From Candidatus Bathyarchaeota archaeon (GTDB lineage: Archaea; Thermoproteota; Bathyarchaeia; Bathyarchaeales; SOJC01): DNA of 64,000 nt. The stretch is from positions 20,892-84,891 of the forward strand of contig JAGLZW010000008.1 in NCBI GenBank assembly GCA_023131225.1. Reading direction: 5' to 3'. Shown piece after piece: positions 36,038-44,381 of the stretch. The translations under genes were made by a program, and so were the position numbers. Below the pieces are notes generated by a model that saw only the letters and a program-made list of their open reading frames with translations, did no database searches and was not told the origin of the DNA. Position 1 is the stretch's first letter. Every line of letters starts with the position of its first letter.

Positions 36038-36664
36038 TTGATCAAAAACAAAGTGACAGGAGTAGTTGTGGACATAGACAACATATACTTCAACAAGTTG
36101 CTTGATGAGATAGTGAAATACCCTAAGCCAAGTGCCGAGGATGTCATTCTAACCTTAGCCATCCCAAGAGTTGCGGAATCCATCTACACAATCCGTAGCA
36201 AGAAAGTCGTGGCTCATGTAAAAACAATCGATCCGAGTTTCATCGATTCTTCCTATTGTGGATCAGCTTGTGATTGGATGCTCTCTGAGCTTGCTATGTT
36301 ATTTTACACTTCCAACCCAAAAGAAGCAAGCGAGCTGATAAATTCCTTATTAGAAAAGAGAATTCCGTTGATCGAGGAATTCGAAAACGGAGGTATTGTT
36401 ATTCTCAAGAAAGATTTACTTGTTAAAGACGAGTTCTTGATCTATCTTTATTATACCTATCCTAACAGAATTACAAATGGAGATTTGATTAATGCAGTTC
36501 GCTATCATAATCCTACGTATGCAGAAAAAATACTGATCAAGCTCGAAGGTGAAAAGTTAATTCATCGAAACATCAATGGAAACAAACCAACCAAACTCGG
36601 ACTAAAGTACGTTGAAGATAAAATATTAACCATGAAAACGAATTCACCTTTTCCAACACATTGA
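36038..36664 (+). CDS. Unrecognised protein with C-terminal winged-helix-like domain
   Basis: 208 residues from TTG. The C-terminal 70 residues (FLIYLYYTYPNRITNGDLINAV, ILIKLEGEKLIHRNI, TKLGLKYVEDKI) look like a winged helix with its beta wing. The N-terminal 130 residues are alpha/beta with no known motif. It may be a regulator of the surrounding element. AT-rich codons compared with the core genes to the left. Confidence 0.6.
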   Translation: MIKNKVTGVVVDIDNIYFNKLLDEIVKYPKPSAEDVILTLAIPRVAESIYTIRSKKVVAHVKTIDPSFIDSSYCGSACDWMLSELAMLFYTSNPKEASELINSLLEKRIPLIEEFENGGIVILKKDLLVKDEFLIYLYYTYPNRITNGDLINAVRYHNPTYAEKILIKLEGEKLIHRNINGNKPTKLGLKYVEDKILTMKTNSPFPTH

Positions 36665-36678
36665 ACATGATTTCCTTA

Positions 36679-36825
36679 TCATGTTTTCTTCGCTGCTCGC
36701 AATCTTGGACATTCATCACATTTCTCAGTCTTACAATAGGTTTGGAGTTCGTTATATGGCACTTTCCACGGTTCGCCCAACTTGCACACGTTGTCTTCGC
36801 TTAAATAGGGGCATCTCATTCTCAT
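36679..36825 (-). CDS. Cys-rich mini-protein (48 aa)
   Basis: Starts MRMRCPYLSEDNVCKLG and ends with CKTEKCDECPRLRAAKKT. Cys5, Cys14, Cys31, Cys36 and Cys39 are spaced like a small zinc-binding protein or Fe-S knuckle. Such peptides are frequent in archaeal mobile elements, which fits its place between the winged-helix gene and the recombinase. Two near start codons (36825, 36819) cannot be separated. Confidence 0.5.
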   Translation of the reverse strand: MRMRCPYLSEDNVCKLGEPWKVPYNELQTYCKTEKCDECPRLRAAKKT

Positions 36826-36942
36826 TCATCTTCTATTTTTGCTCATAATCTTTTAAATATTTGTCGCTTGTGAATTTATCAAAGATAGTAGGAAAAGTTA
36901 TAGCAGAACCAAAAGAACTAATTAGAAAAGAGGTGTTGAAAA

Positions 36943-37407
36943 ATGAGTGATTCTGAAGTGATTATAGAAATTATTAGACAAAGGCGGGAAACAAGAGATA
37001 GAATAATGTTTCAAAATTTAATACCAATACTGAGTCAATTGAGGCAAACTGTAGATACTTGGATTGATGATGAGTTCAAAGACTTAGAAGACGAAATTTC
37101 ACATCTTGGCAATGTAGCTCCTACAGATAATGCAAGTAAAAGGATTGCCAGATATGAAAAAGATTTGACTCAGATTCGTAGTGAACAATTGCCAAAGGCT
37201 CTAAAGCAATTGGATGAGTTGATTAGGTATATCAAACAACAGAAATTTAAGTCCTCAGAAGAGGCTACTGAAATGTTGAAGAAGGAACTTCCACCTATTA
37301 TTTCAGTAGTATTTAGTCTTAACAAGGCAAGAGAAAGGCTTGATGGTATGGCAGAGATGATTCCTATAGCTGTCGTTGAGGAACTCCGAAGAAACGATGA
37401 GGAATAA
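36943..37407 (+). CDS. Helical protein of unknown function
   Basis: 154 residues, almost entirely charged helix (IIEIIRQRRETRDRIMF, DEFKDLEDEISHLGN, RYEKDLTQIRSEQL), likely a coiled coil. AGAGGTG lies 8-12 bases before the ATG. No catalytic motif. It is part of the AT-rich accessory segment. Confidence 0.62.
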   Translation: MSDSEVIIEIIRQRRETRDRIMFQNLIPILSQLRQTVDTWIDDEFKDLEDEISHLGNVAPTDNASKRIARYEKDLTQIRSEQLPKALKQLDELIRYIKQQKFKSSEEATEMLKKELPPIISVVFSLNKARERLDGMAEMIPIAVVEELRRNDEE

Positions 37408-37471
37408 GAAGTTCAAAAACAAGAATAGAGCAAATTTTTATCCATCTTCCACACAAATGTAATATGATGTA

Positions 37472-37489
37472 ACATGCGCGCGCATGCAT
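37472..37489. repeat. Palindromic alternating tract ACATGCGCGCGCATGCAT
   Basis: An 18-base perfect purine-pyrimidine alternation, centred on the palindrome ATGCGCGCGCAT, lies 20 bases before the ASCH gene in AT-rich DNA. It is the longest member of the window-wide GCGCGC family and could form left-handed DNA or a cruciform. Confidence 0.6.
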
Positions 37490-37508
37490 TGTATGGCAAG
37501 GTGTCTAG

Positions 37509-37970
37509 ATGGATATTTCAAAGGAGATCATAGATTACTGGGACCACTTTCAGAAAGAACATGGGATAACAAAAAACTTTGTGGATGCTTGGTATTTCGG
37601 GGATAATCCTGAACTAGGTGATGAATTGTTGGAACTGGTGTTAACAGGCAAAAAAACAGGAACAGCAACCTTGGTTATTGAATTAAAGAGAGAAGGAGAG
37701 AAGATGCCTGAGGTCGGAGACTACAACATTATCCTAGATGGTAAAGAAAAACCTACCGCAATCATCCGGACCACATCAGTTGAAATCAAACCATTTAATG
37801 AAGTGGAAGAAGCGTTTGCCTACTCCGAGGGCGAGAATGACCGTACCCTGGAATCTTGGAGGAAAGAACACAGGATATACTGGACCCGAAAAGGCCAGAA
37901 ACTTGGATTCGCTATGAAAGAAGACCTTTTGGTGATCTGTGAGAACTTCGAACTTGTTTATTCTAAATAA
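37509..37970 (+). CDS. ASCH domain protein
   Basis: 153 residues. GKKTGTATLVIELKREGEKMP and GDYNIILDGKEKPTAIIRTTSVEI are the Gly-Lys-x-x-T loop and following strands of the ASCH beta-barrel (YqfB/PUA-like), with WRKEHRIYWTRKG and VICENFELVY closing the fold. ASCH proteins bind RNA, and some hydrolyse modified nucleosides or RNA. ATG 37509. GCGCGC tracts flank the gene on both sides. Confidence 0.85.
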   Translation: MDISKEIIDYWDHFQKEHGITKNFVDAWYFGDNPELGDELLELVLTGKKTGTATLVIELKREGEKMPEVGDYNIILDGKEKPTAIIRTTSVEIKPFNEVEEAFAYSEGENDRTLESWRKEHRIYWTRKGQKLGFAMKEDLLVICENFELVYSK

Positions 37971-38278
37971 TCTAACCCATTTGGTCGCGCGCGCATCCGA
38001 TTAACTTTTTGCATGTTCTGGATAGGTGTAAGGTGGGCTAGCCATGGTCGGAATCCATTGCGATTTTTGAAGTATGGGGGGATACTTTTAGGGCTTGGCG
38101 TGGCTTGGATTTGGCTTGTTTCGGTGAAAGCGCCTTGTTCTAGGCTTAAAAAAGATTCACTACTAATCTAAGAAATTTCTAAGGATTCCTAAGCGAAGCT
38201 AAAATAAACCTCCAACTAAAAAATAGAGAGGTGGCGCAAGCCTTACGTTCTGACTTGGATGAAAAAAAGAGAAAAGGG
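37971..38278. other. Intergenic region
   Basis: About 300 bases with no gene found. It holds the tract CGCGCGCGCAT at 37986-37996. GATTCCTAAG near 38186-38195 recurs inverted near 39552-39561, just beyond the start of the recombinase gene; the pair could be arm-type binding sites. Confidence 0.4.
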
Positions 38279-39526
38279 TTATTGGTCTTTTCCTTTCACT
38301 CTCATGATGTTTCGTAAGCCACGTTTCTTTCTTGGTTCTTCGACTTCGACACCTAACCTCTTTAGCTTTCTTCGTGTGCTTTCCGTCATTACTAAGCCTT
38401 GTTCCTTCATCTGTTCAATTATCACATCTGCTATAACTTGCATGCCTCGTTTCATGTCATTCATCTCTTCTTGCATCGCTTCTAAGCTTGCATGGTTACT
38501 ATTTGTCAATGCTCCTAAGACTAAGCGTGATTCGGCGCTTCTGTACTGTTCTTTCAAGTCTAACCCATTGAGGTAAGAAATCATGTCTTCGCTTACCTTT
38601 TTGCCAACCATCAGCTTTATGCTCCAAGCGTTTAATCCACTGTTAGCCAAAGCGCTTATGAAAAAGTCTCGCAATCCGTGAAATCTTAAACGCCCACTTG
38701 TCTTTTCTCCAATACCTAATGGCGGATCAAAAACTTTAGGATCGTTATAGGCTTGACTCCACAGCTTACGAAGTGTATAGTTTATTTGCGCTTCCGTTTC
38801 GTGTCCGTATCCTCTTTCACTTGGAAACCAATATTCCGATCGCGGTGTGCTTTCCCAATAGGTTAAGAGCGCTTCGGTTGTTTCGTGTGTTATGTGGCAT
38901 TTCGCGCGCGTATGCTCCTTTAAGCATTCGATTTCAAACTCTAAAGGGTAATCTAGTTCTTTCCCTTCTTGTTTGGCTCTTTCGAGTTGTGGCAAAACTA
39001 AGCTTCTCTTTAGTCGGATAAAGTCGGACACGCGCAAACCCAAATCCTTACCACTTAACAAGATTGCTCTTTCCCTTGCATTGCCATAGCGTAGCATCCG
39101 TCTCAATTGTTCAATTGTAAATTTGTGATCGCCTTCAACAATCCTTTTTTGCGGAAGTGATCCTTTTCGAACTTTAAGGGGATAACGTGAGTAACTAAAG
39201 AATCCACGAATTGGGTTCGTGGCTATCAATGCAGAGTTCATGCTTAGGTTAAATTTTTTGACTTGCCATTCTACGAAGTCGCTTAAGATGTCCGCGAAAA
39301 AGTTCTTTTCTTTTTCGTCTTCTAGTTTGTCTTGCTCTTTCCTCAATCGCAAGATGTCACTTGCCGACTTTAGATTTTTTTGTGGATACGTTTCGTTCAG
39401 AAATTCTAAGAACCGTCTCATGCTTGTTTTTGCAGATTTCTGATAGCTCTTAGATTTTATCGAAGCAAACCAATCCATGAACGCCTTATCTTTCTTGAGT
39501 TTTTCGCTCATTTCGACCATTATCAT
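38279..39526 (-). CDS. Tyrosine recombinase / integrase
   Basis: 415 residues. The N-terminal SAM-like domain is followed by a catalytic domain with Arg in GKDLGLRVSDFIRL, HGLRDFF (His-x-x-Arg) and Tyr in EDMISYLNG. A basic C-terminal tail (KLKRLGVEVEEPRKKRGLR) extends beyond the core. GGAGGTG lies 11-17 bases before the ATG. It probably moves the accessory segment 35.3-39.6 kb. It is not closely similar to the smaller integrase at 55 kb. Confidence 0.88.
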   Translation of the reverse strand: MIMVEMSEKLKKDKAFMDWFASIKSKSYQKSAKTSMRRFLEFLNETYPQKNLKSASDILRLRKEQDKLEDEKEKNFFADILSDFVEWQVKKFNLSMNSALIATNPIRGFFSYSRYPLKVRKGSLPQKRIVEGDHKFTIEQLRRMLRYGNARERAILLSGKDLGLRVSDFIRLKRSLVLPQLERAKQEGKELDYPLEFEIECLKEHTRAKCHITHETTEALLTYWESTPRSEYWFPSERGYGHETEAQINYTLRKLWSQAYNDPKVFDPPLGIGEKTSGRLRFHGLRDFFISALANSGLNAWSIKLMVGKKVSEDMISYLNGLDLKEQYRSAESRLVLGALTNSNHASLEAMQEEMNDMKRGMQVIADVIIEQMKEQGLVMTESTRRKLKRLGVEVEEPRKKRGLRNIMRVKGKDQ

Positions 39527-39707
39527 TTACTTGTTTTCACCTCCTTTTAAGTCTTAGGAATCTCAAAAACCTTCTTAGTTTTCCATTGAAAGCCTCAAGG
39601 AAAGATTTCGTCAGCTATAAGAATCGCGAATGAGTAGCCAAAAAGATGCTTGAATACCCGTTTCGCTGAACCTTCTTGAACACGCGAGCTATGTGAGTTG
39701 AACAACA

Positions 39708-39717
39708 TTTTAATAAA
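39708..39717 (+). promoter_or_regulatory. TATA box of the CBS gene cluster
   Basis: TTTTAATAAA lies about 26 bases before GTG 39738, the distance expected if transcription starts at the start codon. A leaderless transcript is therefore likely. Confidence 0.55.
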
Positions 39718-39737
39718 TCTTCCATTTATTCTCGTAT

Positions 39738-40328
39738 GTGGGGATAGCAGTGGCAGAAATCGGTTTAAGACCGCGAATGATCGTCAAAGACGTTATGTCT
39801 AGCCCCGTCATCACGGTTGGCGAGAGCGAAGCAGTGGACAAAGTAGCAAAGTTTATGGAAGTACAGCAATTAGGCTGCATAATCATAATTGACAAAGATG
39901 AAAGGCCCCTGGGAATAATCACAGAAAGAGACCTTGTAACACGAGTTCTAGCCAAAAATAAGCTACCCAGCCAACTCATAGCAAAAGACGTTATGACAAC
40001 ACCTTTGATCACTATTAACCCTAGTGAAACACTCAGCAACGCAGCAAGGCAGATGAGCAGACTTAACGTGCGAAGACTCGGCGTAATTTACAAGGGCAAC
40101 CTCGTTGGCATCATTTCAAGCAAAGATATTTTAGCCATCACACCAGAGCTCATTGAAACAATTCAAGAGAAGACCCGTATTGAAAACGGAAACATGGAAG
40201 AACCCTTAGAAAATCCTCCAATGGCTGGATATTGCGACCGTTGCACACAATGGTCAAGTCGACTGAAGGAAATGGAGGGCGAATTTCTCTGTGAGGACTG
40301 CCGCACTGATAGTCGAGGTGAATACTAA
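39738..40328 (+). CDS. CBS-domain pair protein with C-terminal zinc ribbon
   Basis: 196 residues. Two CBS domains (VKDVMSSPVITVGESEAV, AKDVMTTPLITINPSETL) are followed by CDRCTQWSSRL..LCEDCRTD, a four-Cys ribbon. CBS pairs bind adenosine nucleotides; the ribbon may bind nucleic acid or protein. GTG 39738 fits a leaderless transcript; a second GTG at 39750 is the alternative. First of three consecutive CBS genes. Confidence 0.85.
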   Translation: MGIAVAEIGLRPRMIVKDVMSSPVITVGESEAVDKVAKFMEVQQLGCIIIIDKDERPLGIITERDLVTRVLAKNKLPSQLIAKDVMTTPLITINPSETLSNAARQMSRLNVRRLGVIYKGNLVGIISSKDILAITPELIETIQEKTRIENGNMEEPLENPPMAGYCDRCTQWSSRLKEMEGEFLCEDCRTDSRGEY

Positions 40329-41124
40329 AAGGGCTGATTACTTGCTCGTTAAAGAAATAATGAACCACAGCTATCCCTCACTCTATACAGACGAGCTCGC
40401 AACAAAAGCAAGAGCAATTCTTCGTGACCAAAACCTTAGAGTTCTACCAATAATTGACGATGAAAGGCGCCTGGTGGGCACTCTTTCACGCCGCAACATT
40501 ATGACGATAACATCATCTGTCTCACCCATGCGCATTAAAGGAATAATGACAACACCACTCTTCGTCGCCACCATGGAAATGGACGCCTTGCAGGCTTTAA
40601 GAGAAATGAACCGTCTTGACAAATGGTATGTCGCTGTGGTGAAATCTTCTCAAAATAAAAATTACGTGGGAATGCTGGGACTGGAGAACTTCATAGTTGC
40701 CTTTCTGAAAAAAGATTCTCAAAAACTTTCAAGACCCGTCCTTGAAATCATGTCAAGTGAATTGGTAACTTGTTCACCAGAAGACGAAATTGACAATGTC
40801 TGGCGCAGAATGCAAGACCGCAAACTTTCAGGTTACCCAGTCGTGAGAAAAAGAAGATTAGTGGGCATCATCACCCAAGCTAACATGCTCAACAGTGGCT
40901 GTTTCTTCCCTGCCTTTGAATCAAAGAAAGGCAGATTTAAGAAATCTTCGAAAATCTCTGCGGTCATAAAAACATCTGTGTTTTCGCTTAAGCCCACTTC
41001 TACCATAAGAGAAGCTGCTGAACTCCTACTTGAAAAAAACATAGGACGGTTACCCGTTGTTGACGAGAAAGGCGAGCTTGTCGGCATCGTAGATCGAGAG
41101 GATATCACAAAATTACTTGTTTGA
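40318..41124 (+). CDS. Four-CBS-domain protein
   Basis: About 268 residues. Four CBS repeats are visible: VKEIMNHSYPSLYTDELA, IKGIMTTPLFVATMEMDA, VLEIMSSELVTCSPEDEI and SVFSLKPTSTIREAAELL. There is no attached catalytic or transport domain, so it should be a stand-alone adenylate sensor. It overlaps the upstream gene. The start is ambiguous: GTG 40291, GTG 40318 or TTG 40342 (preceded by GGG). Translation is probably coupled. Confidence 0.83.
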   Translation: MNTKRADYLLVKEIMNHSYPSLYTDELATKARAILRDQNLRVLPIIDDERRLVGTLSRRNIMTITSSVSPMRIKGIMTTPLFVATMEMDALQALREMNRLDKWYVAVVKSSQNKNYVGMLGLENFIVAFLKKDSQKLSRPVLEIMSSELVTCSPEDEIDNVWRRMQDRKLSGYPVVRKRRLVGIITQANMLNSGCFFPAFESKKGRFKKSSKISAVIKTSVFSLKPTSTIREAAELLLEKNIGRLPVVDEKGELVGIVDREDITKLLV

Positions 41125-41133
41125 GGTTTCAAA

Positions 41134-42057
41134 TTGTCTTATAGCAGAAAAAATGAAAGTTTCAGGCGGACATTGCGGGGAGATGGACCAGTAAAACTGA
41201 AGACTCACGCATCTAAGCCACGTGAAGGAGAAATCATGACGATTGCAAAGCGTTCAGTCATCACGGCGTCGCTCACAACGTCTGTCTATGACGTTGTTCA
41301 AATTATGGCGACGGAAGGTTTCCGCCGCATACCAATCGTAGATCCCGGAACAAATAGGCTTCAAGGAATAGTTACGAGCACTGATATGGTCAATTATTTT
41401 GGCGGAGGCGAAAAATTTCAGATAATCCAACAAAAATTCAAAGGCTCCTTCTTCAAAGCAATAAACGAATCAATTAAGTCCATCATGCAATCAAATCCAC
41501 CATCAATTGAAACCACTGCCACCATAGGCGACGCAATTAGACTAATGAAGCAACACGGCGTAGGTGGCTTACCCATATTAGACCATGCAGATCGCGTGTG
41601 GGCCATAGTTACTGAAAGAGATATGGTAAGGATTTTTAAGAGTAAAATAAGCGGAGCCAAAATTGCTGATTTGATGACAAAAAACGTGGTAACCGCAAAT
41701 CCTAGAACGACAATATTTGAAGCTGAAAGAACAATGGTAGAGAAGAGCTTCCGCCGCCTACCTATTATTTCTGATGGAAAAATTGTTGGCATAGTGACTG
41801 CCATGGATGTGGTTAGGTTCTTTGGTTCGGGCAAAGTATTCCAACATCTACGCTCCGGAACTATGCTTCAAGTCCTTCAAACCCCTGCCTTAGAAATAGG
41901 CGTCAAGGACCTGATTACCATTATGCCTAGCGCAGATTTGAGCGAAGCAGCAAGAATCATGAACGAAAAAAATATTGGTGCACTATTAGTCGTTGATGAT
42001 GAACGGCTGGTTGGTATAATTACAGAACGTGACTTCTTTAAACTCATCAGCGAATAG
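41134..42057 (+). CDS. Four-CBS-domain protein
   Basis: 307 residues. CBS repeats begin at MTIAKRSVITASLTTSVY, IKSIMQSNPPSIETTATI, IADLMTKNVVTANPRTTI and VKDLITIMPSADLSEAA. A 35-residue basic N-terminus precedes them. TTG 41134 has GAGG about 9 bases upstream and follows the previous gene by 9 bp. It is a paralogue of its neighbour, likely co-transcribed. Confidence 0.84.
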   Translation: MSYSRKNESFRRTLRGDGPVKLKTHASKPREGEIMTIAKRSVITASLTTSVYDVVQIMATEGFRRIPIVDPGTNRLQGIVTSTDMVNYFGGGEKFQIIQQKFKGSFFKAINESIKSIMQSNPPSIETTATIGDAIRLMKQHGVGGLPILDHADRVWAIVTERDMVRIFKSKISGAKIADLMTKNVVTANPRTTIFEAERTMVEKSFRRLPIISDGKIVGIVTAMDVVRFFGSGKVFQHLRSGTMLQVLQTPALEIGVKDLITIMPSADLSEAARIMNEKNIGALLVVDDERLVGIITERDFFKLISE

Positions 42058-42068
42058 AACGCCTGCAC

Positions 42069-42227
42069 ATGTCTCTTAAGTCATGTCATGATTGCTGCTT
42101 CGTCAACTACCTAATTTCTAAAGATCGCTTTTGGCGCCAACAAAAATGCGATTACGTTGACCCAGAACATGTGACCTGCAACAAATTCAAGCCGGAAACA
42201 AAGGGACCATTAGACGGATACACCTGA
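42069..42227 (+). CDS. Cys-rich mini-protein (52 aa)
   Basis: Begins MSLKSCHDCCFVNYLISKD and continues to KCDYVDPEHVTCNKF. Cys6, Cys9, Cys10, Cys27 and Cys37 look like metal ligands or disulfides. It starts 12 bp after the CBS cluster and may be its last gene. The ATG lies inside a TGCACATGT tract. Family not recognised. Confidence 0.55.
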   Translation: MSLKSCHDCCFVNYLISKDRFWRQQKCDYVDPEHVTCNKFKPETKGPLDGYT

Positions 42228-42237
42228 CAAAAAAGGG

Positions 42238-42330
42238 GGCTTGCGGCTCATTGCATTTGTGAAAGGGAGAGCTGAAATAATCAGACTTTCTTCCATGCAT
42301 TCACTAAGATTCACTCATAAACCGCAAGCC
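42238..42330. ncRNA. Candidate structured RNA upstream of pyrC
   Basis: GGCTTGCGG (42238-42246) and CCGCAAGCC (42322-42330) form a perfect 9-bp closing stem around 75 bases. Inside, GTGAA/TTCAC and GAAAG/CTTTC can pair as further stems. The segment is flanked by A-runs and lies about 85 bp before the pyrC start. It may be a small RNA or a leader element; no known riboswitch class is recognised. Confidence 0.35.
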
Positions 42331-42413
42331 AAAAAAGGAATGGGATGAGTTTGTATTTAACCGATGCGAAGCAAAGTATCTTATGAAACTGGAGAGGTGG
42401 GTGAAAGAAAACT

Positions 42414-43763
42414 TTGACCGTTGACCTTGTTCTTTACAACGCGAAAGTCTACTGTGAAGGCGAAATCGTAGACGCTGGAATTGCGGTTGAAGAAGGCAAG
42501 ATAGTTAAGGTTGCGAAAGAACTGAATTTGCCCCCTGCTTCTGATAGAATAGACTTGAATAGATGTTTAGCGCTTCCCGGCTTAATTGACGTGCACGTTC
42601 ATCTCCGTGGTCAACTGCAGGCTTTTGAGGAAGACTTTTTCACTGGAACGGCGGCTGCTATTGCAGGCGGTATCACATCAGTTCTTGATATGCCTAACAA
42701 CAAGCCAGTAACTATGGATTCATCTTCTCTTAGAGAACGGATGCGAGTGGCTAAGCGTCGCATATTGGCAAATGTAGGTTTCTACTCTGCATTCCCTGAA
42801 AATCTAGACGAAATTGGCAAAGTGGTCAGAGAAGGGGCGATGGCTTTCAAGCTTTATCTTGCCGCTCAGATAGGTGGACTTGACATCAATGATGATGAAG
42901 CCTTGCTACGCGCCTTCAATATGGTCAGTGAGCTTGGAGTTCCTGTGGCGGTTCATGCCGAAGACAATGAAACGGTGGAGAATGTTGCAAAGGCTGAACA
43001 GCGGCTTGGGCATAATGATGTTGAAGCATACCTCAAAGCACACACGCCTGAAGTAGAGACTAAAGCGGTTGAAAGAATCCTTAAAATTGCTTTCAAATCT
43101 AATGTGCAAATTCACTTCTGTCACATCAGCTCCAAAAAAGCAGTTAGCCTCATTTATAACGCAAGAAAAAACGGGTTGAGAGTTAGTTGTGAAGTCACGC
43201 CGCATCACTTGTTATTGACATCTGAAGACTTGAAACAGCAAAGCACAATGTTGCTTACCGACCCTCCAGTGAGAAGCAAAAACATTGTAGAGGAGCTTTG
43301 GAACACAGTAAGAAATGGTCAAGTTGACATTATAGCATCCGACCATGCACCACACCTAGTAACCGAGAAAAAAGCAGATTCTGTCTGGGACGTGAAGCCA
43401 GGAATTCCTGGACTTGAAACATCATTGCCGTTGCTTTTAACGAAAGTGAATGAAGGGCAACTTACTTTGGATGATTTGGTCAGGTTGACAGCTGAAAAAC
43501 CAGCCAAAATATTCCGCTTTAACGGCGACGGGTTTTTAAAGGAAGACTACAACGCCAATATCACAGTTGTTGATATGCATCGACGAGTCAAAATAGATGC
43601 GAGCAGGTTTTGTTCGAAGGCAAAATATTCTCCTTTTCATGGTTGCCAGGTGAAGGGCATGCCAGTGAAGACGTTTGTAAATGGACTATTGGTTATGGAT
43701 GAAGGAGAAATCGTCGCTGAAGCAGGAGTTGGTAGAGTTCTGCACAGGCAAGCTTTGCGATAG
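42414..43763 (+). CDS. pyrC: Dihydroorotase
   Basis: 449 residues, type I dihydroorotase. LPGLIDVHVHLRGQ carries the first two metal His residues, AFKLYLA the bridging Lys, VHAEDNE and FCHISS further His ligands, and IIASDHAPHL the catalytic Asp. It closes carbamoyl-aspartate to dihydroorotate in pyrimidine synthesis. TTG start with GGAGAGGTGG at 42391-42400. Confidence 0.93.
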   Translation: MTVDLVLYNAKVYCEGEIVDAGIAVEEGKIVKVAKELNLPPASDRIDLNRCLALPGLIDVHVHLRGQLQAFEEDFFTGTAAAIAGGITSVLDMPNNKPVTMDSSSLRERMRVAKRRILANVGFYSAFPENLDEIGKVVREGAMAFKLYLAAQIGGLDINDDEALLRAFNMVSELGVPVAVHAEDNETVENVAKAEQRLGHNDVEAYLKAHTPEVETKAVERILKIAFKSNVQIHFCHISSKKAVSLIYNARKNGLRVSCEVTPHHLLLTSEDLKQQSTMLLTDPPVRSKNIVEELWNTVRNGQVDIIASDHAPHLVTEKKADSVWDVKPGIPGLETSLPLLLTKVNEGQLTLDDLVRLTAEKPAKIFRFNGDGFLKEDYNANITVVDMHRRVKIDASRFCSKAKYSPFHGCQVKGMPVKTFVNGLLVMDEGEIVAEAGVGRVLHRQALR

Positions 43764-43776
43764 AATATACGGTTTT

Positions 43777-44217
43777 TCAGATGTCTTTGCTTTTCCGTTT
43801 AGAAACGTATGAAATGTCTTGATGAGTCACATATCCCATTCTTTGAAAGAGTTTGAGTGATTCTTCGTTTGGCGTTTCAATTAACGCGCAGAAAATTGCG
43901 GCGCCATATTTTTCTAGGGTTTTCTCTACCATGTTAATGAGCTGCTGAGCGATTCCTCTCCGCTTATATTCAGGGTCTACTGCTAGGCGGTTTATCCATC
44001 CCTTCATTCTTCCTTCATAGCTGCCGATCACAACTCCTACAAGCTTTTCTTCGTGGAAAGCACCGATGAAGAACTCTGGAAAAGCTTTCATCTGCTTCTC
44101 CATCATTTGTTTGCTGTCTCTGCCTTTCGGCTTGAAGGGTAAGCCTACTTGCTTCCAAAGCTCAATTATGGTGTCGTAATTTTCGATGGTCAAGGTTTGG
44201 ATTCTTATTTGTTTCAA
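43777..44217 (-). CDS. GNAT-family N-acetyltransferase
   Basis: 146 residues. LAVDPEYKRRGIAQQLINMVEKTL is the acetyl-CoA pyrophosphate loop (R/Q-x-x-G-x-A form), and EESLKLFQRMGYVTHQ is the usual C-terminal helix-strand. Substrate unknown; RimI-like stand-alone enzymes are similar. Convergent with pyrC. Confidence 0.87.
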   Translation of the reverse strand: MKQIRIQTLTIENYDTIIELWKQVGLPFKPKGRDSKQMMEKQMKAFPEFFIGAFHEEKLVGVVIGSYEGRMKGWINRLAVDPEYKRRGIAQQLINMVEKTLEKYGAAIFCALIETPNEESLKLFQRMGYVTHQDISYVSKRKSKDI

Positions 44218-44381
44218 TCCCTATCCTTCGCAATTATTGATGTCAATCCTCGGATAAGTGAACATCGTTTCAAATAGCTTTAACTGTCTCTCCGAATACC
44301 TTTTTTGCTTATGTACTCTTACGCTTTTGATGCTCCAATAATTCCATTACTAAACGCGTGCACATGTTTGGGTGGTTCGAG

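Larger units (their letters stand above)
35279..39591. mobile_element. Possible integrated element with tyrosine recombinase
   Basis: The segment holds a truncated ATPase, several unrecognised small genes, a Cys-rich mini-protein, an ASCH protein and a tyrosine recombinase, and no core genes. TTTCCATTGAAA occurs at 35279-35290 and again at 39580-39591, one copy near each edge, and could be the attachment duplication. The repeat is short and AT-rich, and no tRNA is present, so the exact limits are uncertain. Confidence 0.45.
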
